From a virus: a DNA stretch of 43,077 nt. A program made the translations under genes and the position numbers. Below are positions 34,793 to 43,077 of this stretch, piece after piece (the first letter of the stretch is position 1; each line of letters opens with the position of its first letter). The stretch lies in IMG/VR virus record IMGVR_UViG_3300029984_000017, positions 1 to 43,077 of that record. One strand, given 5' to 3'. The notes under the pieces are model-generated. The model made no database searches. It was given only the letters and a program-made list of their open reading frames with translations, and was not told the origin of the DNA.

Positions 34793-35709
34793 ATTGTTAT
34801 CTTTTGCTCAGTTTTGTAATCATACTTTGTTTTAATGTCGCAAGTCAATGTCATATCTCCTTCCGAAAATTTAAATCCTTTTACGTTTACATATTCAAAC
34901 AAATCATTTTGCATAAATATATTCGTTATGTCCTCCACTAAAATGGGATATGAAAATTGTTTAACCGTACTGCCCGATATTAACGACATATCCTTCCCAA
35001 ATAATGGGTTTTCGGGAACATCCCCTCGATTTAATTCTAACAATATAGCGCACTTTTGGTCAATGTTATCTTTGTATAAAACAATATCTAAATCATTGTC
35101 TACAAAAGTTATATTTTTACAAATATCTTTGCCATAAATTCTTTCTCCGATAGGCTGGTCTAAGATTGTAGTAACCACAATATCAGTGGCATTGTTAACG
35201 AACGCGCTTATAGATTTTAATTCATCAATTTCCCAATCTGATTCGTTCAAATCGTTATTCAACATCAAGTCTATCCAGTCAGAATTTTCTCCGCTTACAT
35301 TCTTGATTGAATTAGCCACTTCTTCCATTGTTCTCAACCCCCCTACTGTCGTGTCAACTTGTATGTAAGGTTTATACCCGTATTTGGTTTTTGAAGTCCT
35401 TAAAAACTTTGGTAATTTGTTTATTTTTTCAACAGCGGCTGTCAATGCTTCGACCAACTCCATTAGTTCCCAATAACCGCAGGTTGAAAACTTAGACGAG
35501 AAATTCTTAAACTGAACCCCCAACGTTACACAGTCTTTTGTCAGCTTAGATAAAAAGTTTAAATGTGTATTATCAATTTCGTCTGTTTCCCCTGAATAAT
35601 ATTGAAGCACTATTGGATACGAATTTAGCATGAATAAACGATAGTCATTCAAGAATTTCAATAAAGGATATTTTGTTACTTTTTCAAATTCGTATATTAT
35701 TGAATCCAT
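34789..35709 (-). CDS. Baseplate protein with a gp25/W-like C-terminal region, 306 aa
   Basis: Two parts are visible. Residues 1-150 are helical. A middle segment, WIDLMLNNDLNESDWEID, resembles the turn of DUF2634/XkdS-like baseplate proteins. The C-terminal 85 residues (ELNRGDVPENPLFGKDM, then strands) resemble the gp25/GpW wedge fold, where GDfPlnPdfG is typical. It lies immediately upstream of Baseplate_J, the position of gp25/W in many contractile tails. The match is by pattern and position only, and the long N-terminal part is unexplained. Confidence 0.65.
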   Translation of the reverse strand: MDSIIYEFEKVTKYPLLKFLNDYRLFMLNSYPIVLQYYSGETDEIDNTHLNFLSKLTKDCVTLGVQFKNFSSKFSTCGYWELMELVEALTAAVEKINKLPKFLRTSKTKYGYKPYIQVDTTVGGLRTMEEVANSIKNVSGENSDWIDLMLNNDLNESDWEIDELKSISAFVNNATDIVVTTILDQPIGERIYGKDICKNITFVDNDLDIVLYKDNIDQKCAILLELNRGDVPENPLFGKDMSLISGSTVKQFSYPILVEDITNIFMQNDLFEYVNVKGFKFSEGDMTLTCDIKTKYDYKTEQKITI

Positions 35710-35712
35710 CTT

Positions 35713-36477
35713 TTATATTTTTAATGCCATCCCGTAATTTTTGATTGCGCTCGTAACTAAATTATTTAATAATTTTGCTATTTGAGAACTTGCAACCGTT
35801 GTTAGAAATTTCTTCATGTCTTTGTTGCCGGAATAATCGCTCTTCACCATATTTCCGTCGGCGACTGCTTTTAGTTCTACTGAGTAAAACCAAAGCATAT
35901 TGTTTTCAACCCCCTGAGAAAACGATTGTTGTAAAGGCTCAACCACGTATGAAGAATTTAACGCGTAATTATTAAATATGAGAATATGTGGTTTATTTTT
36001 ATCGTCTAACTTCCAAGCTGACTCAAGAATATTCTCCATCATTTTCAGAAGCCCGAACCCAGTTTTTATTAACAAGTTTTCTTTTCCTATTTTTACGCCA
36101 GTATTCCCCCCGAAGAATGGGATAGTTGACACATTACCCGTTGCTTGAACTCCAGTAACTAAACGCAATTTTCTACCAAAGCAACCCTGCAAAGATATAT
36201 CTCGTGGAGAAAACGAGTCACTAAATAAAGTAGTTATTCCCGTATTTGTTTTTGTTATAGTAGCAACTTGCGTTTTAGAGTCCATTACGTTATTAGGCAT
36301 AACCGTAAAAGTCATATAACCCTTTGTTATTCCGGAGCTGTCAATTAATTCCAAAGAACATAAATAATATTCTATTTCATCTGGATATAAAGCGTGTAAA
36401 GCGGCACGCCCCATAGACGATGTCGCTGAAGCTAAATTAGTAGCCGCACTGTTTAATCCATTAGAGAATAAATCCAT
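35713..36477 (-). CDS. Baseplate/tail-tube-associated protein, 254 aa
   Basis: Residues about 35-120 read YYLCSLELIDSSGITKGYM, then TFTVMPNN and ITTLFSDSFSPRDISLQGCF, FGRKLRL. This is the pattern of small tube-initiator or hub-collar proteins in phages of this type, in which a PVMP.SI motif and a FGRKF motif recur. It lies between the spike and wedge genes. Identity beyond 'baseplate' is tentative. Confidence 0.65.
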   Translation of the reverse strand: MDLFSNGLNSAATNLASATSSMGRAALHALYPDEIEYYLCSLELIDSSGITKGYMTFTVMPNNVMDSKTQVATITKTNTGITTLFSDSFSPRDISLQGCFGRKLRLVTGVQATGNVSTIPFFGGNTGVKIGKENLLIKTGFGLLKMMENILESAWKLDDKNKPHILIFNNYALNSSYVVEPLQQSFSQGVENNMLWFYSVELKAVADGNMVKSDYSGNKDMKKFLTTVASSQIAKLLNNLVTSAIKNYGMALKI

Positions 36478-36478
36478 A

Positions 36479-37375
36479 TTAATCTGTATTTGAAAGCTTA
36501 GACAACAAACTGCTGAGTTTACCTTTAATAGTTGTTAATTTTAATACCGATGGCGGGGATGGAACGGCTGTAGGCAATGAAACTGCTAGCACCATAGTTG
36601 ATATTGTGTCAATTAATTCTCCTAATAATTCGTTCAAAGAATTTCCTAAAACTAATGGTTGTTTGCCCGAACCCAGATTTATGGATTTTGATTCAAGTTT
36701 TATTTCGTTATTCAGCGCGGTTATTTTATTATCAAATTCATCGATGTAAGTAAGACCTTCTCCCAACACATACTTTATACTACCTTTCGTTACACCTTCT
36801 TCAGTAACGCTTAAATTTAGACTACCACTTGTACTTATGTTTATTTCTTTGTCTGAAGTTATGTTGAGTTGGTTATCGCAATAAATATCAACTAACGAAT
36901 CTTCATTTTCGCTGTTTATCTTTATTTGCAAATTTGATGGGCTGTCTTTATCTCCTAATAAACTAATTTGCAAAAGTGATTCTTCGCCATTCATGAAAAA
37001 TTCGACAGTCTTTGAAGAACCGTTTCCTCGCACTAAGCGATATTGGTTCTTCCCCATTGAAAAACCGTCCCCCTCTTTTGTTAGATAAGCCACTATAACA
37101 GGCAATCCAGACACTCCATCTTTTATCCAGATTACGGGAGTACCTAAATCCCCCTCATGTGGAAAATGTATGTTACTGATTACTTGTTCAGGACAAAGTA
37201 CGTTATTAAAAAAGCCGTATCCCCGTCCTCCTTGCATAGTTAATCTATGGGTGGAATAACAATCGTTTATGTACTCTTCTCGCTCATTTTCATCAGGCAC
37301 CACTACATAACCTACTCCACCGCTGCCAATGTCAAGGTTGTTATTGTGTATTCCTAGTATATCTTTTTGTTGCAT
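36479..37375 (-). CDS. Baseplate spike/needle protein (gpV/gp45-like), 298 aa
   Basis: The N-terminal third (GTPVIWIKDGVSGLPVIVAY) is an OB-fold-like domain. The middle region has the stacked short strands of a beta-helix: SLVDIYCDNQLNITSDKEIN and ISTSGSLNLSVTEEG. The C-terminus is helical (SLNELLGELIDTISTM). This arrangement matches the membrane-piercing spike of contractile tails (P2 gpV, Mu gp45, T4 gp5C). It lies directly after the hub gene. The usual C-terminal PAAR/HxH iron site is not seen, so a separate tip protein may exist. Confidence 0.78.
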   Translation of the reverse strand: MQQKDILGIHNNNLDIGSGGVGYVVVPDENEREEYINDCYSTHRLTMQGGRGYGFFNNVLCPEQVISNIHFPHEGDLGTPVIWIKDGVSGLPVIVAYLTKEGDGFSMGKNQYRLVRGNGSSKTVEFFMNGEESLLQISLLGDKDSPSNLQIKINSENEDSLVDIYCDNQLNITSDKEINISTSGSLNLSVTEEGVTKGSIKYVLGEGLTYIDEFDNKITALNNEIKLESKSINLGSGKQPLVLGNSLNELLGELIDTISTMVLAVSLPTAVPSPPSVLKLTTIKGKLSSLLSKLSNTD

Positions 37376-37379
37376 AGTA

Positions 37380-38933
37380 TTACATATTTCTTTGTCTGCC
37401 GTGAGTTATCAATTGTTCTTTTCTCATAAAATAACCGAATACTTCTTTGTTAACCTTCCATTTTGACATTACTTTTTGCCAATTGCTTTCAGTTATTTTT
37501 TCTTTATTTGTGCCAAAATCTATTATATTAAAATAGTTGTGTCCGTCTACCCCCTCGACAAACTCTTGGTACATTCCACGTGATACGCCTAAAACTGTTT
37601 TTCTCGTTATTCCGTTACTGCTAATACTCCACTCATTTGTAACGCTATCAATGTAGAAAATTTCTCCAGAGGTATGTAAAACCAACGTTCCCTTTTTGTA
37701 TCGGCGATCTCCGTTTAAAGTTATGGTTCCTCGTCGTGTGAACGGAGCATAAGCGTTACATTCTATAAGATATTGCAAATCGGAGAAAGCGGCTTGTATA
37801 GTATTGTCGTCGTTTGTTTTATTTTTATCAGAATTGTATTTTCCTCTTCCGACCCAAGTGTAGTAATTGCTTTCAACTGCTAATGGCTTAGAGCCCCATA
37901 TGGATGCGTACTCTGGAAAGAATACAGCTGGAACTAACGAGGATAATTCAAACTCGCCGAGTTGAAGTTGATACTTTGGCATATATTGATACCATGAATA
38001 AATACCCTCGGTATTCCAATCTAAAGAAGTTGACACAATATCATCAGGGTTAATTTCCAACATTGCAAGTTCCATCATATTAACAATTCCTTCTTTGTCG
38101 AATGGCGGTTTTCTAGCGATCAAATAATATTGGTCTCCATAAGTATCTCCAAAAAATTCTACCATGGGTTCTTGGCAAACTTTGTGAAAAAAATTAAGCA
38201 AAGACCCTTGTTGTGAAGCTATACTGGAGTCTACAACTTGCTTGTTTGATATTGAACTATCCATAACCAACTTGACAATTCCCCAAATGCCTGCAGCCGC
38301 GCGCATAGAAGCCGTGGTATTGTTAGGAGTTATGACGTCCAATTTTTCAGTAGCATTTTCTATTGTAGTTTGAGGCACTACATTCGCTATTTTATCTGAT
38401 ATCGAAACGAAGTCGGTTTCCCAAACCATATACCCACCAGGAACAGAAGTGTCGTAAACACCTCCTTTGCCGTAAACTTTATTAGTTTTTTGTATAATAA
38501 GTTTATGATACATCAAGAAATCTATTGGGTCTATCGGAGTGGAAATATGCCTCATCTCCAGATGTAAATGTGGCCCAGTGGAATGCCCAGAATTACCCGT
38601 TTTACCTAAATATTCTCCAATTTTTATATCATCTCCTAACGATATTCTTGAAGATATGGAGCTCAAATGCGCAAAATATATGTCTATATAATCGCCAGTC
38701 ATAATTTCATAGCGCACCACTACATGTTTACCGTATCCTTTTACTTCGTTGGCTATCTTTTTGATTACTCCATTAAGCGGGCAAGCGATAGAGATGCCAA
38801 TTGGCGTTCCTATATCTATCCCCTTGTGATACTTATCTCCCCTCTTAGCTCCAAACATACTGGTTATTCTAAAAGTAGGATATCCCACTAAAAAATTTTT
38901 CAAAAACACTGGGGCTTGAAGAATTGCGTTCAT
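37380..38933 (-). CDS. Baseplate hub protein with an N-terminal M23 peptidase domain, 517 aa
   Basis: Residues about 20-140 are an M23 (LytM) zinc endopeptidase. HKGID (H36, D40) and PHLHLEM (H122, H124) supply the zinc ligands and catalytic His, and H89 in YFAHLS is the other active-site His. Such domains cut peptide cross-links in peptidoglycan as the tail penetrates. The C-terminal half has GDRRYKKGTLVLHTSGE and TRKTVLGVSRGMYQEF, the pattern of the gpD/gp27-like hub. It follows the GRDL-containing gene with a one-base overlap. The two genes together may form one hub. Confidence 0.88.
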   Translation of the reverse strand: MNAILQAPVFLKNFLVGYPTFRITSMFGAKRGDKYHKGIDIGTPIGISIACPLNGVIKKIANEVKGYGKHVVVRYEIMTGDYIDIYFAHLSSISSRISLGDDIKIGEYLGKTGNSGHSTGPHLHLEMRHISTPIDPIDFLMYHKLIIQKTNKVYGKGGVYDTSVPGGYMVWETDFVSISDKIANVVPQTTIENATEKLDVITPNNTTASMRAAAGIWGIVKLVMDSSISNKQVVDSSIASQQGSLLNFFHKVCQEPMVEFFGDTYGDQYYLIARKPPFDKEGIVNMMELAMLEINPDDIVSTSLDWNTEGIYSWYQYMPKYQLQLGEFELSSLVPAVFFPEYASIWGSKPLAVESNYYTWVGRGKYNSDKNKTNDDNTIQAAFSDLQYLIECNAYAPFTRRGTITLNGDRRYKKGTLVLHTSGEIFYIDSVTNEWSISSNGITRKTVLGVSRGMYQEFVEGVDGHNYFNIIDFGTNKEKITESNWQKVMSKWKVNKEVFGYFMRKEQLITHGRQRNM

Positions 38934-40225
38934 TACTTTTTAGGCTTTAAATCAATAAATTTAGTTCGTCTATCTCCATACGAATCAAATACGTAATTAG
39001 GTACAACTTCTACATTTGACAATTGAGACACAACCCCCTTGAGTATGTAATCTAAATCCATATTTATTTTGTTTCTGAATATGTCTATTTCTGTCGAGTC
39101 CAAGCGCATTCTAAAAATGGGATTATTTTGAGTTCCGTTTACAAAATTTATGTCTTTTGCATCACCTTGCGTTTCGTTAGCGAATACTGAAGAAGTAGAT
39201 TTTGTAGTTGACACATTAAAGAAGAAAGACCCGTCCTCAATTAATAGCTTCATTAAGTCCCTCCCAGTGACCTCTACATGAGCTTGAGACGTAACGTTAT
39301 CGGTAACCACTTTTACGCTATCTACCAGCGCTATCATGTCGTAAACCTGCCCCGCTATTTTTGTTTCTAAATCAAAGCTATCAGAGTCAGCATTTTTATC
39401 CTTTCTTATCTTTTCCATTTCAAGTTCTTCAAAACTTATAAACAAAAGATCTTGAGAAGAAATTAACCAATTAAAATAGTTAGATTCAATGCTGGAAAAC
39501 GGAGTTTTGCTATAAAATTCTTTACCCTTTTCGTAAAAAGATTTAGAGCCAAATTCGTTGTCCTTGACGGCTTGTCGATAGACTTTATCCTTCCCGTTAA
39601 CTTTAGTGAAATAGTCATCAACTGCCGCCGTATTGATTATCGGCAATGTGAGTGTGAAACTTCCCCCTTCAGCGGTTGATGAAGTGCTAAGACTGATTAA
39701 ATATCTGCTCAAATCGACATATTGACCTATGCCCTTGCCCGTGTAAACTAATTTGTCTTTCTTAGATTCGGTAATGTAGTACAAACTCTTGAACCAGCCA
39801 AATACTTGACAAGTTGGATTCCTTTTGCTTAAACCATTTGCTCTATAACCTTCGTTTTGATATATTTTTTGTATTTCAGCATGGGCAAAGGCTACAAATT
39901 TTTCGTCATCTATTTGAAAATTAGTTTGACTTATGGCAAGTTCACGAGTAACTTTTGTTGGATTAATCCTTAAATTACACGGACAAGGCAAAGTCATATT
40001 TGCGCTTAAATCGCTAACCGTTGGCCAATTCTTTTTGCCATTAGATTTAGACCATGCTGTTTTGTCAAAAGCCGTCATCTGTCTAAAAATTAAAGCGCGG
40101 TTACTTTCAAAAAAATCCTTTTCTGAAATAGCATACACGCCAGACCGTTCCATAAAATCAGCTATGGTTTTTACGCTCGAGTTATTATGACGCAGAAAAA
40201 TATATTTGTTGTTGTTTTTTGCCAT
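38933..40225 (-). CDS. Baseplate hub protein, N-terminal part (GRDL motif), 430 aa
   Basis: Residues about 290-330 read DMIALVDSVKVVTDNVTSQ followed by VEVTGRDLMKLLIEDG. This 'fVdsV...vtGRDLmkLl' pattern is the hallmark of gpD/gp44-type hub barrels. The first 290 residues are unusual and rich in Lys/Asn/Ser, with a CPC motif near residue 81. It follows the tape measure gene by two bases and overlaps the M23 hub gene by one. A hub split over two genes is inferred from the order. Confidence 0.75.
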   Translation of the reverse strand: MAKNNNKYIFLRHNNSSVKTIADFMERSGVYAISEKDFFESNRALIFRQMTAFDKTAWSKSNGKKNWPTVSDLSANMTLPCPCNLRINPTKVTRELAISQTNFQIDDEKFVAFAHAEIQKIYQNEGYRANGLSKRNPTCQVFGWFKSLYYITESKKDKLVYTGKGIGQYVDLSRYLISLSTSSTAEGGSFTLTLPIINTAAVDDYFTKVNGKDKVYRQAVKDNEFGSKSFYEKGKEFYSKTPFSSIESNYFNWLISSQDLLFISFEELEMEKIRKDKNADSDSFDLETKIAGQVYDMIALVDSVKVVTDNVTSQAHVEVTGRDLMKLLIEDGSFFFNVSTTKSTSSVFANETQGDAKDINFVNGTQNNPIFRMRLDSTEIDIFRNKINMDLDYILKGVVSQLSNVEVVPNYVFDSYGDRRTKFIDLKPKK

Positions 40226-40227
40226 TG

Positions 40228-42228
40228 TTAATGTGCGCCTGCTCTACCTGTTGCGGGTGCCGCTGGAGTAGGATGGTCTGTTGTCAAGTGAGTATAAATA
40301 TTAGCCACTGATTCTTTTATCCCCGCGAACATTTTAGTCCATTGGTCATTAAGTTGTGTGGTATTTTGAACCATGTTGTCTTTGAAGTTATTTGTGGCAG
40401 CTTGTTCCTCGGTGTTTTTTGTAGCGTCTGACCTTAATACCTTACTGGCATCTCCGCCATTGGTAAATGCCTTTTGATAAGCGTCCATTCTTTCAGGAGC
40501 TATGTTAGGGAATAAACTTTTTAAAGTAAAGTACCCTAATGTAGTATCGGTTCCGCCATTTTGATTTTTAAGACGTTGCATGACAGATTGTATTATTTTG
40601 CCCTCATTATCCGGATTTCTCAAATCTCTGTCCAATAAATCCATCCTCCCCTTTGACTTAGGGAATAAATCTGATACTGAACTGTAAACCAAAGCCTTCA
40701 TTCTATCGTTTTGCGGGTTTTGAATCATGCCCTGAAATGAAGCGATGTCTGAACCTAAGCGCTTATCTTGAGTTATGCCATTTACCGAAGAAAATGCTTG
40801 CAACATGTGGTTAGCTACGTTGTAGTTTGGTTTGTCGGACCTGTCCATGTAGCTTCCCATTACTTGTTGTTGTATGTCAAATTTTTCTTGAACCCGAGTG
40901 AAATCATCTCCACTAACCCCAGAACCCTTAATACCAGAAAGAACCGTAACCATTCTTGCTAGCGCGTCTGTTACATTTATCCCGTATCGGTCATATTGTC
41001 CGCCCTCAGTTAGAGCTCCAGATTTCATTCCTAACGATTTTTCCATCCCGTAACCTTGTATAGTCTGGTTATACCAATCGTCAGCCGTTCCCCTAGACCT
41101 TATTCGGTCGGCTGCTAAACCACCAAATTCTCCTCTATCCATACCGAAACCAACATATCTTTCTCCTAACTCACCGCCAGTGTCCATCCCGTTCTTCAAA
41201 TAATCCCAAGATTCACTTCCGCTTCTACCGCCCGTGGCGGCATTCATTCCAGCTAAATTTAACAAACCCTTATTTGATTCACGACCACTCGTCATAGTTC
41301 CTATTAGCGCAGCAGCAACTCCAACAACAGCGTTCATTTTTAAAGCCATCTGAGCTGTCATCCCAGCTATCGAAGTTACTCCCATAGAAGCCCCCATCAT
41401 CATTTCAGGTATGCTGCCTGAAGTGGCTCCATTCACTAGCGTTGTCATTCCTTGAGCTCCCATCAATGTTCGGTCAAATACTGGATTTGACTTACCACCT
41501 CCCATTGCTCTTGCTATTTTCCCGTCGTATTCTTCAACGCGTTTTTGAGCGGCTGTCGCTTCTTCTGAAGTCATAGCATTATCCCTGTCGTGCATGGCAT
41601 CTTTTCTGCCTTCACGCATTTTATTCAAAAAAGAGTTAGGGTCTGTTCCGCCCCTTCCGCTGGTTATTTCGTCGGTCAATGCTTTTATTGCTTCGACTAA
41701 ATCCAATTCAGCATTTTTCTTTTCCCCCGCCTCATCGGCGCTTATTTGTTCGTCTTCTTTGTCGTACTTTTTCCCTATTTTTTCATACTCTCCGTCCCTT
41801 AATTTTTCATATTGTTGGTCAATATTTTTTTTGTGTAACGGGTCATTTTCGTATGCCCCTCCCATAGAAGCAATGCGTTTTGCTTTTTCAATTTCAACCT
41901 GTTTATCAACGTTATCGTAATCGTTGCCCATTCGACTTTGCATGTCTGCGCGGCGAGCGTTGTATTTATCTGTTATATCTTGATTGGTTCGGTCTGATTC
42001 AATTTTCTTTACGTTTTCAATGGCTTCTTTAGCGCCCATTCCGCGTTGCTGCTGAATCTCGTTACGCACTTCGTCTATCAAACGAGTATCTGGCGCTAAC
42101 GAACCTCTGCTACCTTGAGCGCCATCTTGACCTATCCGTTCGGCGTCAGGGCGACTTCCTGATACGCTATCAATTTCTTGCTTTAGTTGTTCGGCGTTTC
42201 CCCGTATATTTACTACTACATCTCCCAT
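40228..42228 (-). CDS. Tail tape measure protein, 666 aa
   Basis: The N-terminus is VVVNIRGNAEQLKQEIDSV, like other tape measures. A charged helical region follows (about 40-200). Next comes a hydrophobic Ala/Gly/Met segment (GVTSIAGMTAQMALKM, GVAAALIGTM) near 280-315, and long helical stretches after that. It sits between the chaperone pair and the hub genes, the standard place. At about 1.5 A per residue it would set a tail of roughly 100 nm. No peptidase motif is visible. Confidence 0.88.
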   Translation of the reverse strand: MGDVVVNIRGNAEQLKQEIDSVSGSRPDAERIGQDGAQGSRGSLAPDTRLIDEVRNEIQQQRGMGAKEAIENVKKIESDRTNQDITDKYNARRADMQSRMGNDYDNVDKQVEIEKAKRIASMGGAYENDPLHKKNIDQQYEKLRDGEYEKIGKKYDKEDEQISADEAGEKKNAELDLVEAIKALTDEITSGRGGTDPNSFLNKMREGRKDAMHDRDNAMTSEEATAAQKRVEEYDGKIARAMGGGKSNPVFDRTLMGAQGMTTLVNGATSGSIPEMMMGASMGVTSIAGMTAQMALKMNAVVGVAAALIGTMTSGRESNKGLLNLAGMNAATGGRSGSESWDYLKNGMDTGGELGERYVGFGMDRGEFGGLAADRIRSRGTADDWYNQTIQGYGMEKSLGMKSGALTEGGQYDRYGINVTDALARMVTVLSGIKGSGVSGDDFTRVQEKFDIQQQVMGSYMDRSDKPNYNVANHMLQAFSSVNGITQDKRLGSDIASFQGMIQNPQNDRMKALVYSSVSDLFPKSKGRMDLLDRDLRNPDNEGKIIQSVMQRLKNQNGGTDTTLGYFTLKSLFPNIAPERMDAYQKAFTNGGDASKVLRSDATKNTEEQAATNNFKDNMVQNTTQLNDQWTKMFAGIKESVANIYTHLTTDHPTPAAPATGRAGAH

Positions 42229-42230
42229 TA

Positions 42231-42635
42231 TTATTCTTTTTTATCAAATTGAGACAATTCTAAATTTTCAAAAGCATCATCAATCTCGGCTTGGCTTAGA
42301 ACGTTGCTGTCTTTGTTTTCATAATAACCTACCGATTCATAATCCTTATCGCTTACATCATTGGATTTAGATATCCTCTTGTTTATATCTAGCTCTTCTT
42401 GATAGTCGATAAGCATATCTATGAAGTTCATTTCACGATGAGTCACGGAACCAAATGGCACATTATATTTTTTTCTCCACCAATAATCTATTGGGAAGGA
42501 ATGCCATTGTTCTAAAAACTCACTCGCCTTCCTTCTCAGTGTCTTCTGCTGTTGCAACATCTGGCTCGCTGGATAAATAAAGTTCTCTTGAAACTGATTC
42601 GTACCAAGGCAACAATTGTTGTTTATAAAACTCAA
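42231..42635 (-). CDS. Tail assembly chaperone, second frame (likely reached by frameshift)
   Basis: This 134-codon frame overlaps the previous one by 116 bases. Its first codon is TTG (42635); the first ATG is 25 codons in (42560). No ribosome-binding site stands out near either. The conserved-looking part begins after the overlap: WHSFPIDYWWRKKYNVPFGS and a charged C-terminus. Tail chaperone pairs such as lambda G/GT are fused by programmed frameshift in this overlap. Reaching this frame needs +1 or -2, since the offset is one base. AAGGAAGGCGAGTGAG at the end of the first frame is a candidate site. If so, the true product is the fusion with the upstream protein. Confidence 0.75.
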   Translation of the reverse strand: MSFINNNCCLGTNQFQENFIYPASQMLQQQKTLRRKASEFLEQWHSFPIDYWWRKKYNVPFGSVTHREMNFIDMLIDYQEELDINKRISKSNDVSDKDYESVGYYENKDSNVLSQAEIDDAFENLELSQFDKKE

Positions 42636-42909
42636 TAAGCTCTTTAGCGGCCAAAGGATCCATTTTTGTGTAATCTTCCAACTCCAACATACGCTTTACT
42701 TTAGGGCAAAGTACTTGAATAAATACTATTGCGTCCACTAAATCTAGTGCTAAATACATTGATTTAATTCCGGAAGCCGACATAGAACCATAACGATTAT
42801 TAGTCAATGCTAACTTCATTGATTCCATATCTAGAAGCTGCCCCACGTTAGGGAATTTTACAATTAACTTTTCGCCTTTAAATGTACAAGCGTGTTCTTT
42901 TTCAATCAT
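42520..42909 (-). CDS. Tail assembly chaperone, first frame, 129 aa
   Basis: The ATG at 42909 (MIEKEHACTFKGEKL) is preferred over a TTG three codons earlier. The protein is short, acidic and helical, with a FPNVGQLLDMESMKLAL start and EDTEKEGE at the end. It is located just before the tape measure gene, as expected of gpG-like chaperones that coat the tape measure during assembly. The last 116 bases overlap the second-frame ORF. It begins 32 bases after a terminator. Confidence 0.78.
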   Translation of the reverse strand: MIEKEHACTFKGEKLIVKFPNVGQLLDMESMKLALTNNRYGSMSASGIKSMYLALDLVDAIVFIQVLCPKVKRMLELEDYTKMDPLAAKELIEFYKQQLLPWYESVSRELYLSSEPDVATAEDTEKEGE

Positions 42910-42941
42910 AATTTTCAATTTTTATATTAATTCTAATAAAC

Positions 42942-42972
42942 AAAAAAGGCACTCCGTTTTTACAGAGTACCT
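42942..42972 (-). terminator. Rho-independent terminator after the partial gene at the right edge
   Basis: On the minus strand an 11-bp stem pairs with two G-T wobbles around a 4-base loop, and TTTTTTG follows. On the plus strand the same stem has two A-C mismatches, so it is built to work leftward. It lies 22 bases after the stop of the partial gene. Confidence 0.85.
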
Positions 42973-42993
42973 CTTTTAATAGTTGATTTCACA

Positions 42994-43077
42994 TTAAAGA
43001 ACGCTGTTGAACAAAATAGGTTCAAGATACTCAAATTCAGTATCGCGTCCGGAAATTTGCCCTTCTTGAATATCAAA
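42994..43077 (-). CDS. Partial virion protein (C-terminal end only)
   Basis: A frame with no stop enters from the right edge and ends at TAA (42994). The visible end is GRDTEFEYLEPILFNSVL. It precedes the chaperone pair, so a tail tube or other abundant tail protein is likely, and the strong terminator after it fits high expression. The 27 residues seen do not identify a family. Confidence 0.65.
   Translation of the reverse strand, partial: FDIQEGQISGRDTEFEYLEPILFNSVL

Overview
The window looks like part of a large, AT-rich, double-stranded DNA genome of a tailed phage with a contractile-type (Baseplate_J) baseplate, probably infecting a member of the Bacteroidota. Grounds: nearly the whole window is coding; every credible gene lies on the minus strand, with 1-4 nt overlaps or tiny gaps; replication/recombination proteins and tail/baseplate proteins sit in two blocks; ribosome-binding regions are A-rich rather than GGAGG-like; and one clear promoter fits the Bacteroidota -7 element TAnnTTTG. 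No capsid, terminase, portal, sheath or lysis gene is visible, so the genome extends beyond both edges.

Transcription runs from right to left. Right part, about 22.0-43.1 kb: virion tail and baseplate genes. In order of transcription: the 3' end of an unknown gene, a terminator, a pair of overlapping small genes typical of tail assembly chaperones, the tape measure protein, a hub protein with a GRDL motif, a second hub protein carrying an M23 peptidase, a needle/spike protein, two further baseplate components, a Baseplate_J wedge protein, a 1698-residue fibre ending in an S74 intramolecular chaperone, and six or so structural proteins of uncertain role. A terminator at about 22.0 kb closes this block.

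Left part, about 0-21.8 kb: DNA replication, recombination and transcription control. An SF2 UvsW-like helicase, an unknown Cys-rich protein, a DnaB-type helicase and a TOPRIM primase come first. After a hypothetical gene and a promoter come a sigma-factor-like gene, an Ala/Lys-rich protein, a terminator, a thymidylate-synthase-family enzyme, a DnaE-type (C-family) DNA polymerase, an HD phosphohydrolase, an Nmad1-like small protein, a UvsY-like protein and a single-strand binding protein. A second terminator is followed by UvsX/RecA, Mre11/SbcD, Rad50/SbcC, a RuvC-like resolvase, a zinc-ribbon protein, a second sigma-factor-like protein, an unknown protein and a UvrD-type helicase.

Taken together, the left block is a T4-like recombination-dependent replication set (UvsX, UvsY-like, SSB, gp46/gp47, UvsW, gp41-like, gp61-like) in which the polymerase is of the bacterial Pol III alpha type and the junction nuclease is RuvC-like. 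The most striking structural features are the fibre gene, built of four modules of about 700 bp with sharp CpG-poor/CpG-rich boundaries, the SSB with two tandem Rho-N/HeH-like repeats, the charged AKKxVV-EEEE motif shared by SSB and the Ala/Lys-rich protein, and the two sigma-like genes.
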